Source: Embiotoca jacksoni
Lineage: Eukaryota > Chordata > Actinopteri > Embiotocidae
DNA: 64,000 bases
Direction of reading: 5' to 3'
Assembly (NCBI GenBank): GCA_022577435.1
Contig: JAKOON010000008.1
Coordinates: 15,487,001-15,551,000 of the forward strand
Below the pieces are notes generated by a model. The model searched no databases. It saw only the letters and a program-made list of their open reading frames with translations, and had not been told where the DNA came from. Positions within the stretch are counted from its first letter, which is position 1. Each line of letters begins with the position of its first letter. Position numbers and translations under genes: made by a program. This document shows positions 1 through 13,255 of this stretch, piece after piece.

Positions 1-3000
1 GGAGTGTGAGGAACTTCATTGCAGGAGAGGCATCACACACCTTCAGAATAATCCCTCATTTGTTCCCCTGCCATTGTCAGTGTAAGACTACCATGTTTTC
101 ACACACGTGGTAGTGGAAAAAAGTCCAATTATTTTATGTCTCCCTCAAAAGGAATAACTGTTGAAAGTGTAAATAGTATTGATGCAGTATGATGGGGAAA
201 GGAAGAAGTAATTTTGGGATTCAAGAAGATTCTAGTTTTTAAGGTTGGGTTGCGACAAACTGGTTATTTATTCATGATGGGTCACCGTGTATACTTCTTT
301 CAGCCTGACGGGAAGCAAACATGCAACTACTGCTGATGCACATGCTTCACCAAGCACAAATCAACCTGTGTTTTGACTCTTCTATTAAACACCATCTACT
401 CAACAGGTGTTTACAGAGTTTCAGTTGTTATTGATGTTAATTCAGTATTGATGTGACTGACTATTTTAAAATGAGAAGAAAGAGACCAAGAGACTGCGAG
501 TGAGAAACTGAAACTAAAACTAAACTAAAATGTGTTGTGTAATTTGTGTTAGTCTGACATTTCACAGTGATGTGTATGGGCATTATTGTAGTAGACTTTG
601 AGAGGATGTCTCATAGGATTGACCTGTATGGATTGAAAACATTTCCAGCAGAGAGCGTTATACAGTCCACGAGGGATGACCGGTCTATCAAATTGTTATC
701 CTGTCACTCCAACGATGTGAAGTACTCTTTAATGTGGACTGATGCATTTATTCATTGTTGAAAAGCACCCACAACAGTTAACTTGTGTAATTCAAGCCTG
801 TTTTCATGTGATTTTTTAAATTTTTATCTCTCTTTCAATAAGCCTTTGCTGATGGTCTTTCTGCACATCTTGTTTTGGACAGTGAATGAGGTGCACACAT
901 GGCTGTAGTGCCCAGTAGACACCAGTCACTGTTTGGATAACAGATGACAGCAATATCTAGATTACAGACGATTATAGTCCAAGTTTATTTCACTGTGCAT
1001 TATTTATGTTTATATTTATTATTTTATCTTTACCTTATCATCCATTTTGGTCTCTGTGGCTCTGAGAATGTACAATTAATCAGACTCGGCCCCAAAAATG
1101 AATCTAGATTTCGAGCTCTCCTGTTGCTGAGCAGCAGAATTGATTTTGAAGTGCATATTATTTCATGGCAGTCTGTTCAGGGGCAGATTTCAGCTCCAAC
1201 TTGTGTCTATGTTGTGGTGACCAAGCATAACATGTTGTGACTTGTGTGAGATTCCAGTCTCCTGCCCACAGCCTGGTGTTGGCGGGGGTTCATGCCTCAC
1301 CAGACAGTGGTGATAGAGGAAATCAAGGTGTTGGCAACAATGACGCTGACCAGAGTGTAAGGAGATGTAACTAAAGGTATTGATAGCTGACTCTCTGAGA
1401 CAGACATTTTATATTTTGTTTTGCATATTGGATCTGCTGTGTTCATATTTATCAATTGCACAAATACAACGCAACATTATTTTAAAAAGAGCTTTAAGCT
1501 TAAACTAAGAGTTGATACACCACCTATATCTCTTTCATAATCACATGGTGTACATCTACAGCCATCTGTAGATTTGTCACAGTTTTTCAGTGCAGAACAT
1601 TAATCCCAATAGATTTTTTATTTGTATTGCATGCATTCCCAGATCTACATTGGGAAGAGGTTAAACAATTTGAGTCGTGAGACTGTGTTTGAGATTTTCT
1701 GATTGTCCATTGAAGTGTTTGGGATGAATGGTTTGATAGCAGGCTGTGGCTCTGTGCCTGCCTGAATCAGGAGTACATGGGGTGTGTCCCTGCTCTGAGG
1801 TCTATGTGAGGCCCTCTGAGCCAGGCTGCTGGTTTCAGGTTGCATGTTCCCAATTGGCTGCTTTTGTTTGACTAAAACACAGGGAGACTCTGGGCTTCTT
1901 AAAGATGCAGTGTCACTTGTTTGTCCTCTCTTCAAGAATAAAATGATCTGTTTCATGCTGATTACATCATATACCATTGATGAAACACTTTTATTCTGAT
2001 GAGATCATCTCATACTGATGGGACCATTTTGTGTAATCAACATATGAATGGAATCTGAATGCCACTGTAATGCTCTCATCCAGAGTACAGGGACTACACT
2101 CCAGTGCTAACACAGACTGTCATCTCTTTCTTTTCTGTTAGTGGAATGGAGGAAGGTCTCTTAGCACTGAACAGCATCCCAGAAAACAAAGAAAGACTGT
2201 AGCCATGGCTATTAAATTATCATACTTAATGCTGTGTTATGATTTGACCCTAATATCATACATGATCAACCCTTGTAACATAACAGGAAGAGGATGTTTA
2301 TAATGCTTTAAATATATGAATTATTTTCATATAGACTGTTTGGTACCTTTTCTCCAAACTTGCTTTCAATTATAACTTTCAGTCAAGACTCCCCCAGCTT
2401 GTGGTCATGAAAAGAACGTGAAACAAAGGACTCATCTTGTCCACGTAGTTTGACTTCTCGTTCATACATATTGGTCACAGCCAACATGTCTTCCTTTGTG
2501 CTCAGATGCTGAATTGATCCTGAGAGATTGAAAATATTGATTTGACTCAGTGTCTTACTTTGTTGTGGAGAGGGAGAGGGCGGGAGGGGGGCAGTGCACC
2601 TTCCTCGCTGTTAGCGCCATGTTCACACATTGGACTTGCCACACAGCCAGTTCCTCGGGAGACTCATAATTACAGCCGTCCTTTCAGATTAGTACAGCAG
2701 CCTGTCCAACTGTGGCTTCACTCCCATGTCATTTATTTCATCCTTTTCCCTCTCCTGAGAGGAAGACCTCAACACAATGACCAGGCCAGCCTCTACAATA
2801 ATGTATGTGATGATAAACACAGTGGCTCCTAATTGATAGAGTGATTCAGACAAGGGTTGGCTGTGCAAATTGGTCCCCTGTGAGTATACTGCACAGGACT
2901 AGCAGGTTTCAGATCTGGCCCTGTTTGAGAGGCTGTGAGAGAGGAAATAGAATAGGCTGGACCTGCTGAGTGATAAAGAGGCTGTCTTTACGTCTGAATA

Positions 3001-5324
3001 CAGGCACAGTTCAGCAAAGGTTGGCTGCTGTAATCCCCTCAGTGTCTCCAGGAAGGCTCAGGTTAGTGACCTGCTGCTTTGTGATGTCTTGTAAGATTTT
3101 GAGAGAACACCTCACCTTTAATCCCCCACTGCTCAGCTAACACATTAGCTCAAACGCTCCTGACCCAGCCCCTGCAATATAGCCTTTTATCCAGCTCAAT
3201 AAGGTCATTTGAAGTTAAGTATTGATTTCTTTTGGTGTCCAGAGAAAAATGGATTTTTAAAGAGCTGTTAATTATAGTTACACAGTGCATTATATAGAGA
3301 ACATTTTCATGACTGGATTTTGAAGTCCTGGCTGATACTCTGAATCATCAATTTAGTTTAAAGTCTCAACATTTGTAATGGTTGTCAGCAGAGCTTCATG
3401 TGTTGATGAAAACAGATAGCAAATTAATATATGAGAGTGACTTAAATATCTAGTGAAGAGAGACAAAATTACAGATCTGCATGGAGCAATGAAGAGACTG
3501 TAACCTTAAAATTAAAACAAAATTAACATATACACCCTGCTTTTTACATTGTTTTCATTTGCTCATATTTTTTATGGAGCTCTTTTATTATATAATTCTG
3601 TCAAACCTTCTTCTGCTGTAGTTTAATGGTACAGACAGCAGAATTAGCGCCACCAACTGTTTATGACAGTGTACACAACTTACATTTGCACATAGTAACA
3701 ATAGTGAAAAGATCTGATGCATTTATTTGAAAGGTTTTATTTGACAACTTCCTGGAAATTAATTATAATTTTGCATTAAATTTGGATGGAAACTTCTGCA
3801 GTTAAACAGAGGGACTTATCAAATGAATTTACAGCAGCTGATCAGATTCATGCTCTGTTGAACTGTTTCATCTGAGCACAGATAGAAGATGATGCAATTA
3901 AAACATCTCTCTGTTTACCCAAGAATATATTTCTAGTTTTTTAACCAGTTCAGTTTTATCAGGCTAAAAGACATTGGCCTTCTGTGCAAATAAAAGCATA
4001 ATAATATAAAGAACAAAGGCCCTCAAGAGTAGAACAAATGTCATCATCAAAAGTACAAAATAGAAAAACCCTTTTAGTGTTTTGCCTCTATGTCTTAAAG
4101 CAATTCTCAGGCTTTGAAGTAAATGAGCTGGTCTTAATTGTAGGCTTTCTTATCATTCACATCCCTGCTTTTCTTGTCTAAATGAGGACTGAATAGAGTT
4201 CTTTCCTGTGGATATACGAGGAACACCCATGTACATGTGGGGCTAGAACTGAAAGAGCATGTAAGAGTTTTGTGACATTTAAATATGGCTATGTGTAAAT
4301 TGAGTGTGTGAAAATATTGCCATAATAATCACCTTCCACTGAATCAAGAAAAGTGTAAAATTCTCACGAGTTAAAAGCCAAAGTACAATGAAAATACATC
4401 ACAATACTACACATATAAAAAAATGATATTTATGTGTGTACGGAAGGTCCTGATATTTACGCATTTAGCAGCTGAAACATATGCATGCAGAGTCATTTTA
4501 TGAGAAGATAAAGTTTAAAGCTCTCTATTTTACCTCGCAGGCATTAGGCTGGTTTATCTCTGTGTGTGTGTGAGAATGTGAGTGTGTGAGAGGAGGAGGG
4601 ATTGCTATTGTGTCTCAGAGAATAGCAGTAGTGTTTGTGATCATCATGGTGTCACGCCTGGCCTTGAAGTCTTTCTTATGGACCCACACTTCTAGTGAGA
4701 GGGCCCAACAATACAGCAAGTTAAAGCACTTGTAACAAGCAGCTGGTGGACTGGAGTCAGATGTTACCATCCACAGACATTATATTTTCACTTCCGCAAG
4801 AGATTTCGCTGCTAAAAGGTTTTGAATACTCAAAATCTCCAACCTGGAATAATACCAAACAGACAGAAAAGACCTGTAAATGTTGCTGCAACACCCTCCT
4901 CAGGAAACACCTGCAGGGTCTGGCCAGCTGCTGACATTTTATATTTACTTGTAATTGTTTAAGCTTACATAACTGACATATTGTGTTCAGGATTCATTCC
5001 TGAGATTATTCATCACACAGGTTGTCAGCATGGTCTTTGACCTCTCAGCCAGGGCGAGCATAATGCTAAACTGATAGCATGCTGTTTTCCCTCCAAAAAG
5101 GGCACTGTCCATTTCTCTTTGAAGCCAAAAGTCACAGGTTCTCCTTCTCTTGGCAACTGTGTTTTCCCATTGATATTTCAAGTAAAAGGCTTCCTGCCTC
5201 CTATTCCCAAAACCTGAGACGAATGCCTTCATATTGTTGGTTTAGTGTATTGTGATGCTAATGTCTGCCTGAGACCCTTGAGTCATCTATCACGGATGAC
5301 AGGAAAGCTTGGGCCATTGTGTTG

Positions 5325-5420
5325 GCCCAGCACACCACACACCACTACACACCACTACACACACGCACACGCGCGCACACACGCGCACACACGCGCACAC
5401 ACGCGCACACACGCACACAA
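5325..5420. repeat. CA/CG-rich simple repeat
   Basis: An alternating purine-pyrimidine tract of CACACA mixed with CGCGCACACACG units within the first intron. Such mixed CA/CG tracts favour left-handed Z-DNA. It has no coding meaning; the Thr-His repeat frame through it is an artefact. Confidence 0.9.
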
Positions 5421-7224
5421 CTAGGTACTGGTCTACACAACGATGCGACATAAGAAACCAAATACAAAGTTTTGTACCAACAACTACATAAAATATTTAA
5501 AAATTATCTTCACAAGGAAAATTCCTTTAGTTTGGAATTTTTTTTTTTGAACAGTTGAAGTTATTAAATTAGGCTTTCAACTAAAAAATATTTTCAATTG
5601 TTTATTTTACAGTCACGATTAATAACTTTTCTTTAAATAGTGGCAAAATTACAAAAAAAAAAACCTACAAAAAATAATAAATCTAAGAACCTTTTTGAAA
5701 AATCCACTATTTCAAGTTTGGAGAGCTCAAGGTAACATTGGTGCATCACTGACTGTGAACAACAGACCAAAACTCAACAACAATCAATTTGCAATTATGT
5801 TAAAGATAGAAAAGCACAAAATCCCAACTTTTAAGACATTGTATTTTTCTTGCTCCCATTTGATTAATTGAATATTTCAGCTGTTTATTATTTATTGGTT
5901 GTTTACTTTAGATCAAGTATTATTCAGTATTAAGGGATGTATCGTAAGGCTGCAGCTCATCTATTTTTGTCAGTGATAAAGTACTTCCCTTGCAAAATTA
6001 TTTTTTTTGCAAGGCCAAGGTGATGTCATCATATGTTTTGTTTTGTCCAACCTTCGGTCTAAAATCCTCAATTCTCCCTTTCGAGCTGGAGCCACTGAAT
6101 GTTTTTGTGTGAAAAAAGTAGTAGATACGACAATGCCATTAAGTATTAAGTTTCTGTTGAACAACTAATTCAATAATCAATCATTGGAACTCTAATATAC
6201 CAAAACATTGAAAGAGAGAAGGGAAGGTTTCTTTTCCAAAACATTAAATAACAAAAGGTAGCCAGAGGTCATAGCACAGTGAGAGATGCGGCTGTTACAA
6301 CCTGCTATTAGAATCATGCCTTTTTTATTTCCAGCCTGTAGCACTGATTTAAGGACAGTTTGATAATAATGTAATATGTGTTAATTAAAAGATGAGGATT
6401 GAATAAATGGTTAATATGCTGGTCACCATGTTGCTCTATGTTCTGTGAGGTTGCCCTGTCAAATGGTAGAAGCCACACACACGTAGGCAATCTGCCGACT
6501 GATTCTCAGCCAGGCCCGGCGCTGTCTCATGGCAGAGTGCTGGGCCAGATGTGACTGTGGTTGTGCCTGCATTAGAGGGAAAAAGTCTGCTTACAGGAAA
6601 TGGATGCTTTTAAAAAGAGGAAAGAAAAAAACAACCTGAAGCAGAGCAGTAAACTATTGTCCGTGCTACTCAAAGGACGTAACCAAACCAGTTAAACAGT
6701 TTAATATGCCATTACTTAAATTAGCTCCTGTATTTATGTTACACAGGTTCATAAAGAATTTGATACTCATAAAGGCTTTGATACTGTATTCAATGGCAAA
6801 CCTTTGTTTGCTTGCCAGTTGAGATTTAATATGCTTATGTTTATCCCTGTACATTTACAGGAAAGATGACAAGCCATGAAACATTCATATATGGTATGGA
6901 TATGGCTGGTAATTCTGTTTTATTTTATGTTTTATACATTTTTTTGACCCTGTTTTTATGCACAATAAAAAAACATTTTTGGGATCACCCTCTTGGGATT
7001 TAAACACTGCTTGAGGGCCATATGTTCTATCACCAAAAATGATTTTAAAACTAGGGTTATGGAGGGAGTACATTTGTCAGACTGTATCTGTTGACTGTAA
7101 GATCTTTGTAATAATCTCCATGATAAATTTGAGCAAACCCAAGATGTCTGAAAAAATATATCAGTTGAAGATTTATGGGAATATTAATCAATATTGCTGA
7201 AACCTTTTGACATAACTTGAACAA

Positions 7225-7620
7225 CAATTTCTAAGTCTTTTGTAGAGCCAAAATGATTGATTGATTAATTGATCAGCTAATTCGGAAGACAAAATTAACC
7301 TGTAACTATTTTGATAATAGATTATGCATATTAGCTATTTGTCATGCAAAAAAGCCAAATATTTGCTGTTTCCAGCTTTTAATATGTGAAAAGTTGTTGC
7401 TTTTCTTCATCTTTTATGATAGTAAACTGAATAACTCTTGAGTGTGGGCTAAATATAACAAACATTTCAATATATATGATAATATATCTAGTAAATGATG
7501 GTATGAGCTGTCAAGAAAAATAATTATCAAATTAATTCTGATAATAATTGTTAGTTGCAGCTTTGTATTTCTGAGTGCATTTTCTATTCGGGTGATGTAT
7601 TTTTGAACCGTGTTGTTCAA
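7225..7620. repeat. AT-rich dispersed repeat (TTGATTAATTGATC type)
   Basis: This begins with GATTGATTGATTAATTGATC and continues with AACTATTTTGATAATAGAT, GCCAAATATTTGCTG and TTTCCAGCTTTTAATATGTG. It is a recognisable fish-genome repeat pattern. Related fragments occur near 8.83-8.94, 11.66-11.9 and 14.39-14.56 kb (GGCATTTTGGCTCATTCATT and similar). It is non-coding. The boundaries are approximate and the family name unknown to me. Confidence 0.5.
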
Positions 7621-10600
7621 GTCCCTAACACCTGCAAGTCACAAGTGTTTTTCCATCACATTGAATATTAATTACCCAATGTTAAACAATTACAGTTTAG
7701 CTATTAATTATTATTAAGTGTTCAACATACATTCAAAATGTATTTGAATCAAATGTTGCTTCACCCTGATTATGTGACATAACATTTTTTTCAACTGATG
7801 CCCGCCCTCTTGAAATCTGAGAAAGACTCAGAAAGAATCAACAACAGGAATTATTTTATGTCATCTCAAAATTTGGCAACAAATCAAATTTGTCTTGATG
7901 TAGGACCACATTGTTAGCAGTAAGAGGCAACTGAGTTTCAGAGTTTTTAAATGTTTTCAGTGCAGCTACAATAGAGTTTGTTAACAGTGTGTTCTCAGCT
8001 ATCTAAATCATCATCCATAAAGGTCAAGTTTTGATGTGTCCCTGAGAACTGAAGAGAAAAGGCTAATGTCTAAATGCACCATTTTATACTGATGTTCAAC
8101 AATGATTCAGGATGTAACCCACTTTAGGAATGTTAGTTTCTTTACTGGGAGAAACCTTAATAAACCGACCTAAACCTAAAATATACTACATATAAACTAC
8201 CTCACCTTCCTTCTATTGGAAAATCTCAATCTCGTATATTTCTATTGTGCAGCGTGGCTCGTAACATCAACATGCTGATGGAAAGAAATGCCGTAAAATA
8301 AATATAATTCTGTAACAAGAAGCTCTCTCGTGCCTCTTATAGCTCTTACTTTTGGATTGACTAATGCTGGACCACAATTGTTCCAGCAGTCGAGCGTATA
8401 AAGGTATTCTACACATAACTACACTAAAACACCCCTTTATCAGTAGAGAAGATAATTGCAACCTTCTTCCATGTGGTTTTGTGTTAAGTTGGTAGTGCAG
8501 CAGAAAAGAAGTCAATGACAAGAACCTCATTTTGTCGTGTTTGGATGACTGTGTTCATTGTGGACCAATTCCATAAATGTCCAGAACTTGGTATCATTAC
8601 CGCCACAGATATCAACCTTGGATTTTGGTAAAAAAAAAAAAAGACCGTCTGACTGAGATTATCGTTGCAAAAGTGAATTCAGTTAGAAATAGTCTTTTCC
8701 TCGGTACTTTGTTTACTGGCTAATGGCACAGCCCACTGTTTCTACATCACACAGCTTCTTGAAATATGATCAACTTCTGACGACAATTTCTTTCACTGAA
8801 GATCTTCATGTGATGAATCTCAGAATTGACAATCTGAGAATTGTTTGAACAATTAGTCAGTCAATTTATAATTGATAGGAAAGTAAGCTGCAACAAGTCA
8901 TTTTCTTTGACAATTCAGTATTTCTGGGATTTGGAGTGTTGCTCAGACAAAACGAGCAATTTGGGGTTTTCCCTCCCGTTACAACACTTCGGTATAGCGC
9001 TCAAGTGCTTTTCCACAGCACCCAAGCCACATGGACACAAAAACAACTAATGCAGACTGCGAGAGAGTGCATGTGTATGTCTGAGGATCGTGACCAGAGA
9101 CTGCAGCAGAGTGTGAGGTTAGTATTTGACTAAAATGTTACACTAAATGCCCCATTTCCTCAAGATCCAAGCCACATTCCCATATCTAGCTTCCTCCAAG
9201 TTCAGGGGAACCGTCCCTGTCCTTCCAGCTGGATGCTGGACACAAACTGACTAGGGAAGGATGGGAAGATTATTCCTAGTCATACCAATGTTTTGTCATT
9301 TCTATGCCACACAGTACATGTTTTCAATATTTTGAAATGGATCTTTCTTTTCCAAGTTTGAGAGGATGAGGCAAAATCAAAACTGTGCAAATTTATGCAA
9401 AACGTATATCAGCAGATACATTTTTACTGAAGTCTTCACAGTGTGTCGTTATGGTTGTAGAGCTCAATTCTACAACCATAAATGGAATTTGGATTTAGAA
9501 AATAGTGGTTTCACTAAGTTATTTCTGGGTGTGGTATCTTTGAGGTTGGTCCATAGTGGACTGTGACAATACACTCCATTGTTATTCAAAATAGAGGCCA
9601 TCTGTCCCAGGTTTCTCTGAGAAAGGATGCTGAGGCCCAAATTGGATTTCTGACTGAATGAAGAATCAGATACTTGGGGATGGTCTTAAGAACGTTGAGC
9701 CACCATCTCTTTGTGGGGCTGCTGCTGGAGTGCCATTCATATGTTGGAGAACCTCCAGAGTCATTGAGATTCAGAGAGCGAGTTCACTCTGGCCAGGTGG
9801 AGGGCTCCTCCAGCTGCTGAACAGAACAAATCTGCTCAGGGTAACATTATAAATATTTAATCCTTTTCCTGCTGCTTTGAGTGACAGGAACAACCCATAA
9901 AGAGTTAATTTGTCAGCTCTCTCCAGGCTTTGCTACAAGGACTTTACTCAACCCTCAGGCACAGACTTTCAAAACTAATAATCAGAAAACATTTTAAGCA
10001 GAGAAAGGGCTTTTTGAAAAAGTCATTAAAGCAAAAAGTAGATCTTGAGCTCTGCCCCGATATTTTCCAGTAAGCTACTAAAGTCATATCAGTGATATAC
10101 TGCATTTTAGCAGTTTAAATGTATTCATGCGTAGACACATTGATTAGACAAGTATAATCTTTAAGGCGACAAAATGTAAAACAGTTTACTCGGTTAGGAA
10201 GATTTTATTTGCCCGTTATGGTACCTACATGTTTTGATACACATCAACACAACTGCAGTTAATGATAACTTTTCAGTCACCCAGCAGTGTTGTAGGTGGA
10301 GCTAACGCATCAGGCTCCTTCTTCAAGTGACTGATGTCACAGAGGCAACACTGTTTGGATCACTGGAGTAAAGTCCAAAAACACAGCTGCAGTTATATCT
10401 TGTTGCCATCAGTGGCACCAAATAGAATAAAATGGAAATCTTCAAAATTGTCATTTCAATGCTCATTTGAATTTGTCTAATTGCAGGTTTTTTTTAAAAA
10501 AAATTTAATAATTACAGTCATTTTTTTTAAATTATTAATTGATAGTTTTAGATGACTGACATTTCATTCACCCACTGTTCATAACACAAATAATATAAAT

Positions 10601-13255
10601 TAATCTTCTAATCTCGTATTAAATGCATTTAATGTGTTGCATTATAAATTATGTTAAAACTTAAATATATTTTTCACAGTCTTTGCAGAGGGATGCTATT
10701 AGTGATGCAGAATCAAGACAATATTGCAAATGATAAACTCATATCCACAGCCTCAACATGGCCAACTTTTTATTTGGCACAAGAAAAAAATATATATATC
10801 TGTGATGGTAATTTGTAATCCTTTGTGTCTTAGTGGAAAATTTTGCACCTCATGAATGTCAGCCAGGAAAGGCAGAGCCATGTCTAAAACATTTTTAGTC
10901 CTTCACATGTCACATTTTTTCAACAACTGTTGTTTTGCAGCACAAACACAGGCAAAAACAAAAAAAGCAAGGTAGCCAGGACTCGGTGAGCTTTTTTCCA
11001 GCCTGTTGAAAAGAATGAATTATTCAACAGTAAGCAAGCAAGCTTTCAGCTGGCCATTTGTGTGCTTTGATCTAGGAATCAGCAGTTTGCATGAATGCCT
11101 GTATTGTCATGTTGTGTTTCCACAGTGTGTGAATTATTGAAAATAGTGCAGGTCCCCGTTCATCTGGTAAAGTTTACACTGCAGGCCCACTGGACAGGCA
11201 TGCTGGAATTGTAAATCTCCAGATGTTGTTTATTTGTTGTGGGAGATCACATGACCGGTTCACTCATGGCCCTGCCAAAGTGTTCAGTGTGAAAAGAGCT
11301 TCAGGGTCAACCAACAAACTACAGCTCAACGGTAACCCGCCCCATTTTGCTCCATAACAAAATGTGTAGGAGTGGCACACAGTCAGGTGTTGCAAGTATC
11401 AAAGATGTCATGTAACTGAAAAGTGTTTAAAATATTTAGTATTTTAAGTTCAAAGAGTTATGATGACAGCTAAGACTTAGCCTTTTATTGTAATGGTCAA
11501 AAGGCTATAAAATGCTGCTTCTGCCTCAACATTTCAATAATTGTTCCATGATTAAAATCAGTTTTTTTTTTTTTTTTTAAAGTAATTCATCTGTAATCTT
11601 TTTTTTTTTACATTATTTGGCCTTAATCTTCTGAAAATAGATATTATGAAGCACATCTGTAGGCTAAAGCTAAAACAATTAGTCAAGTAATTCATTAGGC
11701 AAAAAAGAATAACATCATTGATGTTATATTTTTTAGCAAAAATGGCTAAAATTCACTTGATTAAGATTGTAAATATATTTTTAGGGGTTTCATCTGTTAT
11801 TGAAAACTGAATTTCTTTAGCTTCAGATGGGTTAGTTCAATCATTATAGCATCTTATGGACCAAACAATTAAATGCAACAATAATTTATAGATTAATCAT
11901 TGGTTGTCTCATTGGATGATAACGTACTTAAGCATCTGTGCCTCACAAGATGAAGCTTCAACCTGACAACTTTATTTTTTCATTATACAAACAACAGGCA
12001 GATAGAGAAAGGTTTTTCACTGTTCTTCATACTCTGGATCTATCCAACGTGTTACCTACTGTGTTATCCACATTAATGCCTCTGAGATTCACTCTTGCGC
12101 TCTGTCACATTCTGTGATCCCTGTTGTGTTGCCATTGATGGAAAATGCCTTTCCCTCCGATTCCCTAAGATACAGCTTATTAGCACATGTGCGGTACATT
12201 GTGGGCCCATTGTGTTGTAACAAAAGTAAGGCCTTTAATTGATAATAAAGTAAAGGTAGAAAAATGTTCCATTATATTGAGGGTTTGGTAAATTTCATCA
12301 AGGAGTAGAGCAGATCCATGGCATTGGTTGGCTACAGCTGGACACATAATTAGAGTGCCTCCTTACCTATAATTTGTGTAATAGTTTTGGTTGGCAGCAT
12401 GTTATTACCATATGAAAGGGCTAAGCAGGGGTCATGTGCATTGCTACAGCAATTAGTGCAGAGCTGAGGGCAGAAGAATGTTTGGGGCTGTTGTTAATTG
12501 GAAATCTCTACAAAGCTATGCTTTAATTATAATTTAGTCAGAGCTGCACTGTTTTAAGCCCAGTATATTCAGTTGCCATTATTTTCTGTAATAGTATGAA
12601 CAGCTAGGTCTGCTTCCTTTCAAAGCATTGGGCTTTGAAGAGAATGAGACTGAATTAGATTAATTTTAAAGGCTGTGCTGCTGCTGTGAGTTTTTTTCAT
12701 GCTAATGTCACACGGTGTTGTCACTGGGAAACTGGATCTGGTTTGTTTTGGAGCTGTACATATTGTGCCTCCTAATTTGCAAGCGCTCGAAATACGGTTA
12801 TATCTCTTATTTACTTTATAGTTTGAAGTATGATTCCAGGATTATGTCTGTAAAAAGATTATCATCTGAATAAAGCTAGACATTTTCAAAAATACTAAAC
12901 AAAACACCGTTTTTAACTTTGTTTTGTTTTTAACTGTTGCACAAAATAAAATTTTTACTTTTTCTCAAACTGAACAGCATTAATTACCTGTAATATGCTT
13001 CCTATCAGATTTGGCATGAGACAGATTTGAACAACTATTTAATCCACCACACTGACAGAAGACCAGAAGCAAATCTATAGAACACAGAGAGCATTTTTAC
13101 ACACTCGGTAACTGATGCACACAGAGCTGCAGACCTCATACCAGGATGTGTCTTCTGTAGGTTTTCTCAACAATTTCTGCTCTTGTTTTTTTTGCTGTAG
13201 ATATTTTGGATTTTTAATTCAAAACTCATCTCTGTGTGTTTTACTGTTTCCGCAG

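Larger units (their letters stand above)
1..13255 (+). other. tead1: tead1 upstream intron (no exon found)
   Basis: This stretch lies 5' of the first recognisable tead1 coding exon. That exon starts in phase 2, so an upstream exon must exist that ends in the codon for the Gly of the conserved MYGRNEL. I looked for the preceding TEA-domain segment (EGVWSPDIEQSF-like, then MYG) and did not find it, so it is probably outside the window. The interval is AT-rich and its open frames are short and without recognisable domains. It contains a CA/CG dinucleotide tract near 5.3-5.4 kb, copies of an AT-rich dispersed repeat (about 7.2-7.6 and 8.8 kb) and better-balanced segments near 3.0-3.25 and 12.3-12.7 kb that could be conserved regulatory sequence. 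Confidence 0.75.
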
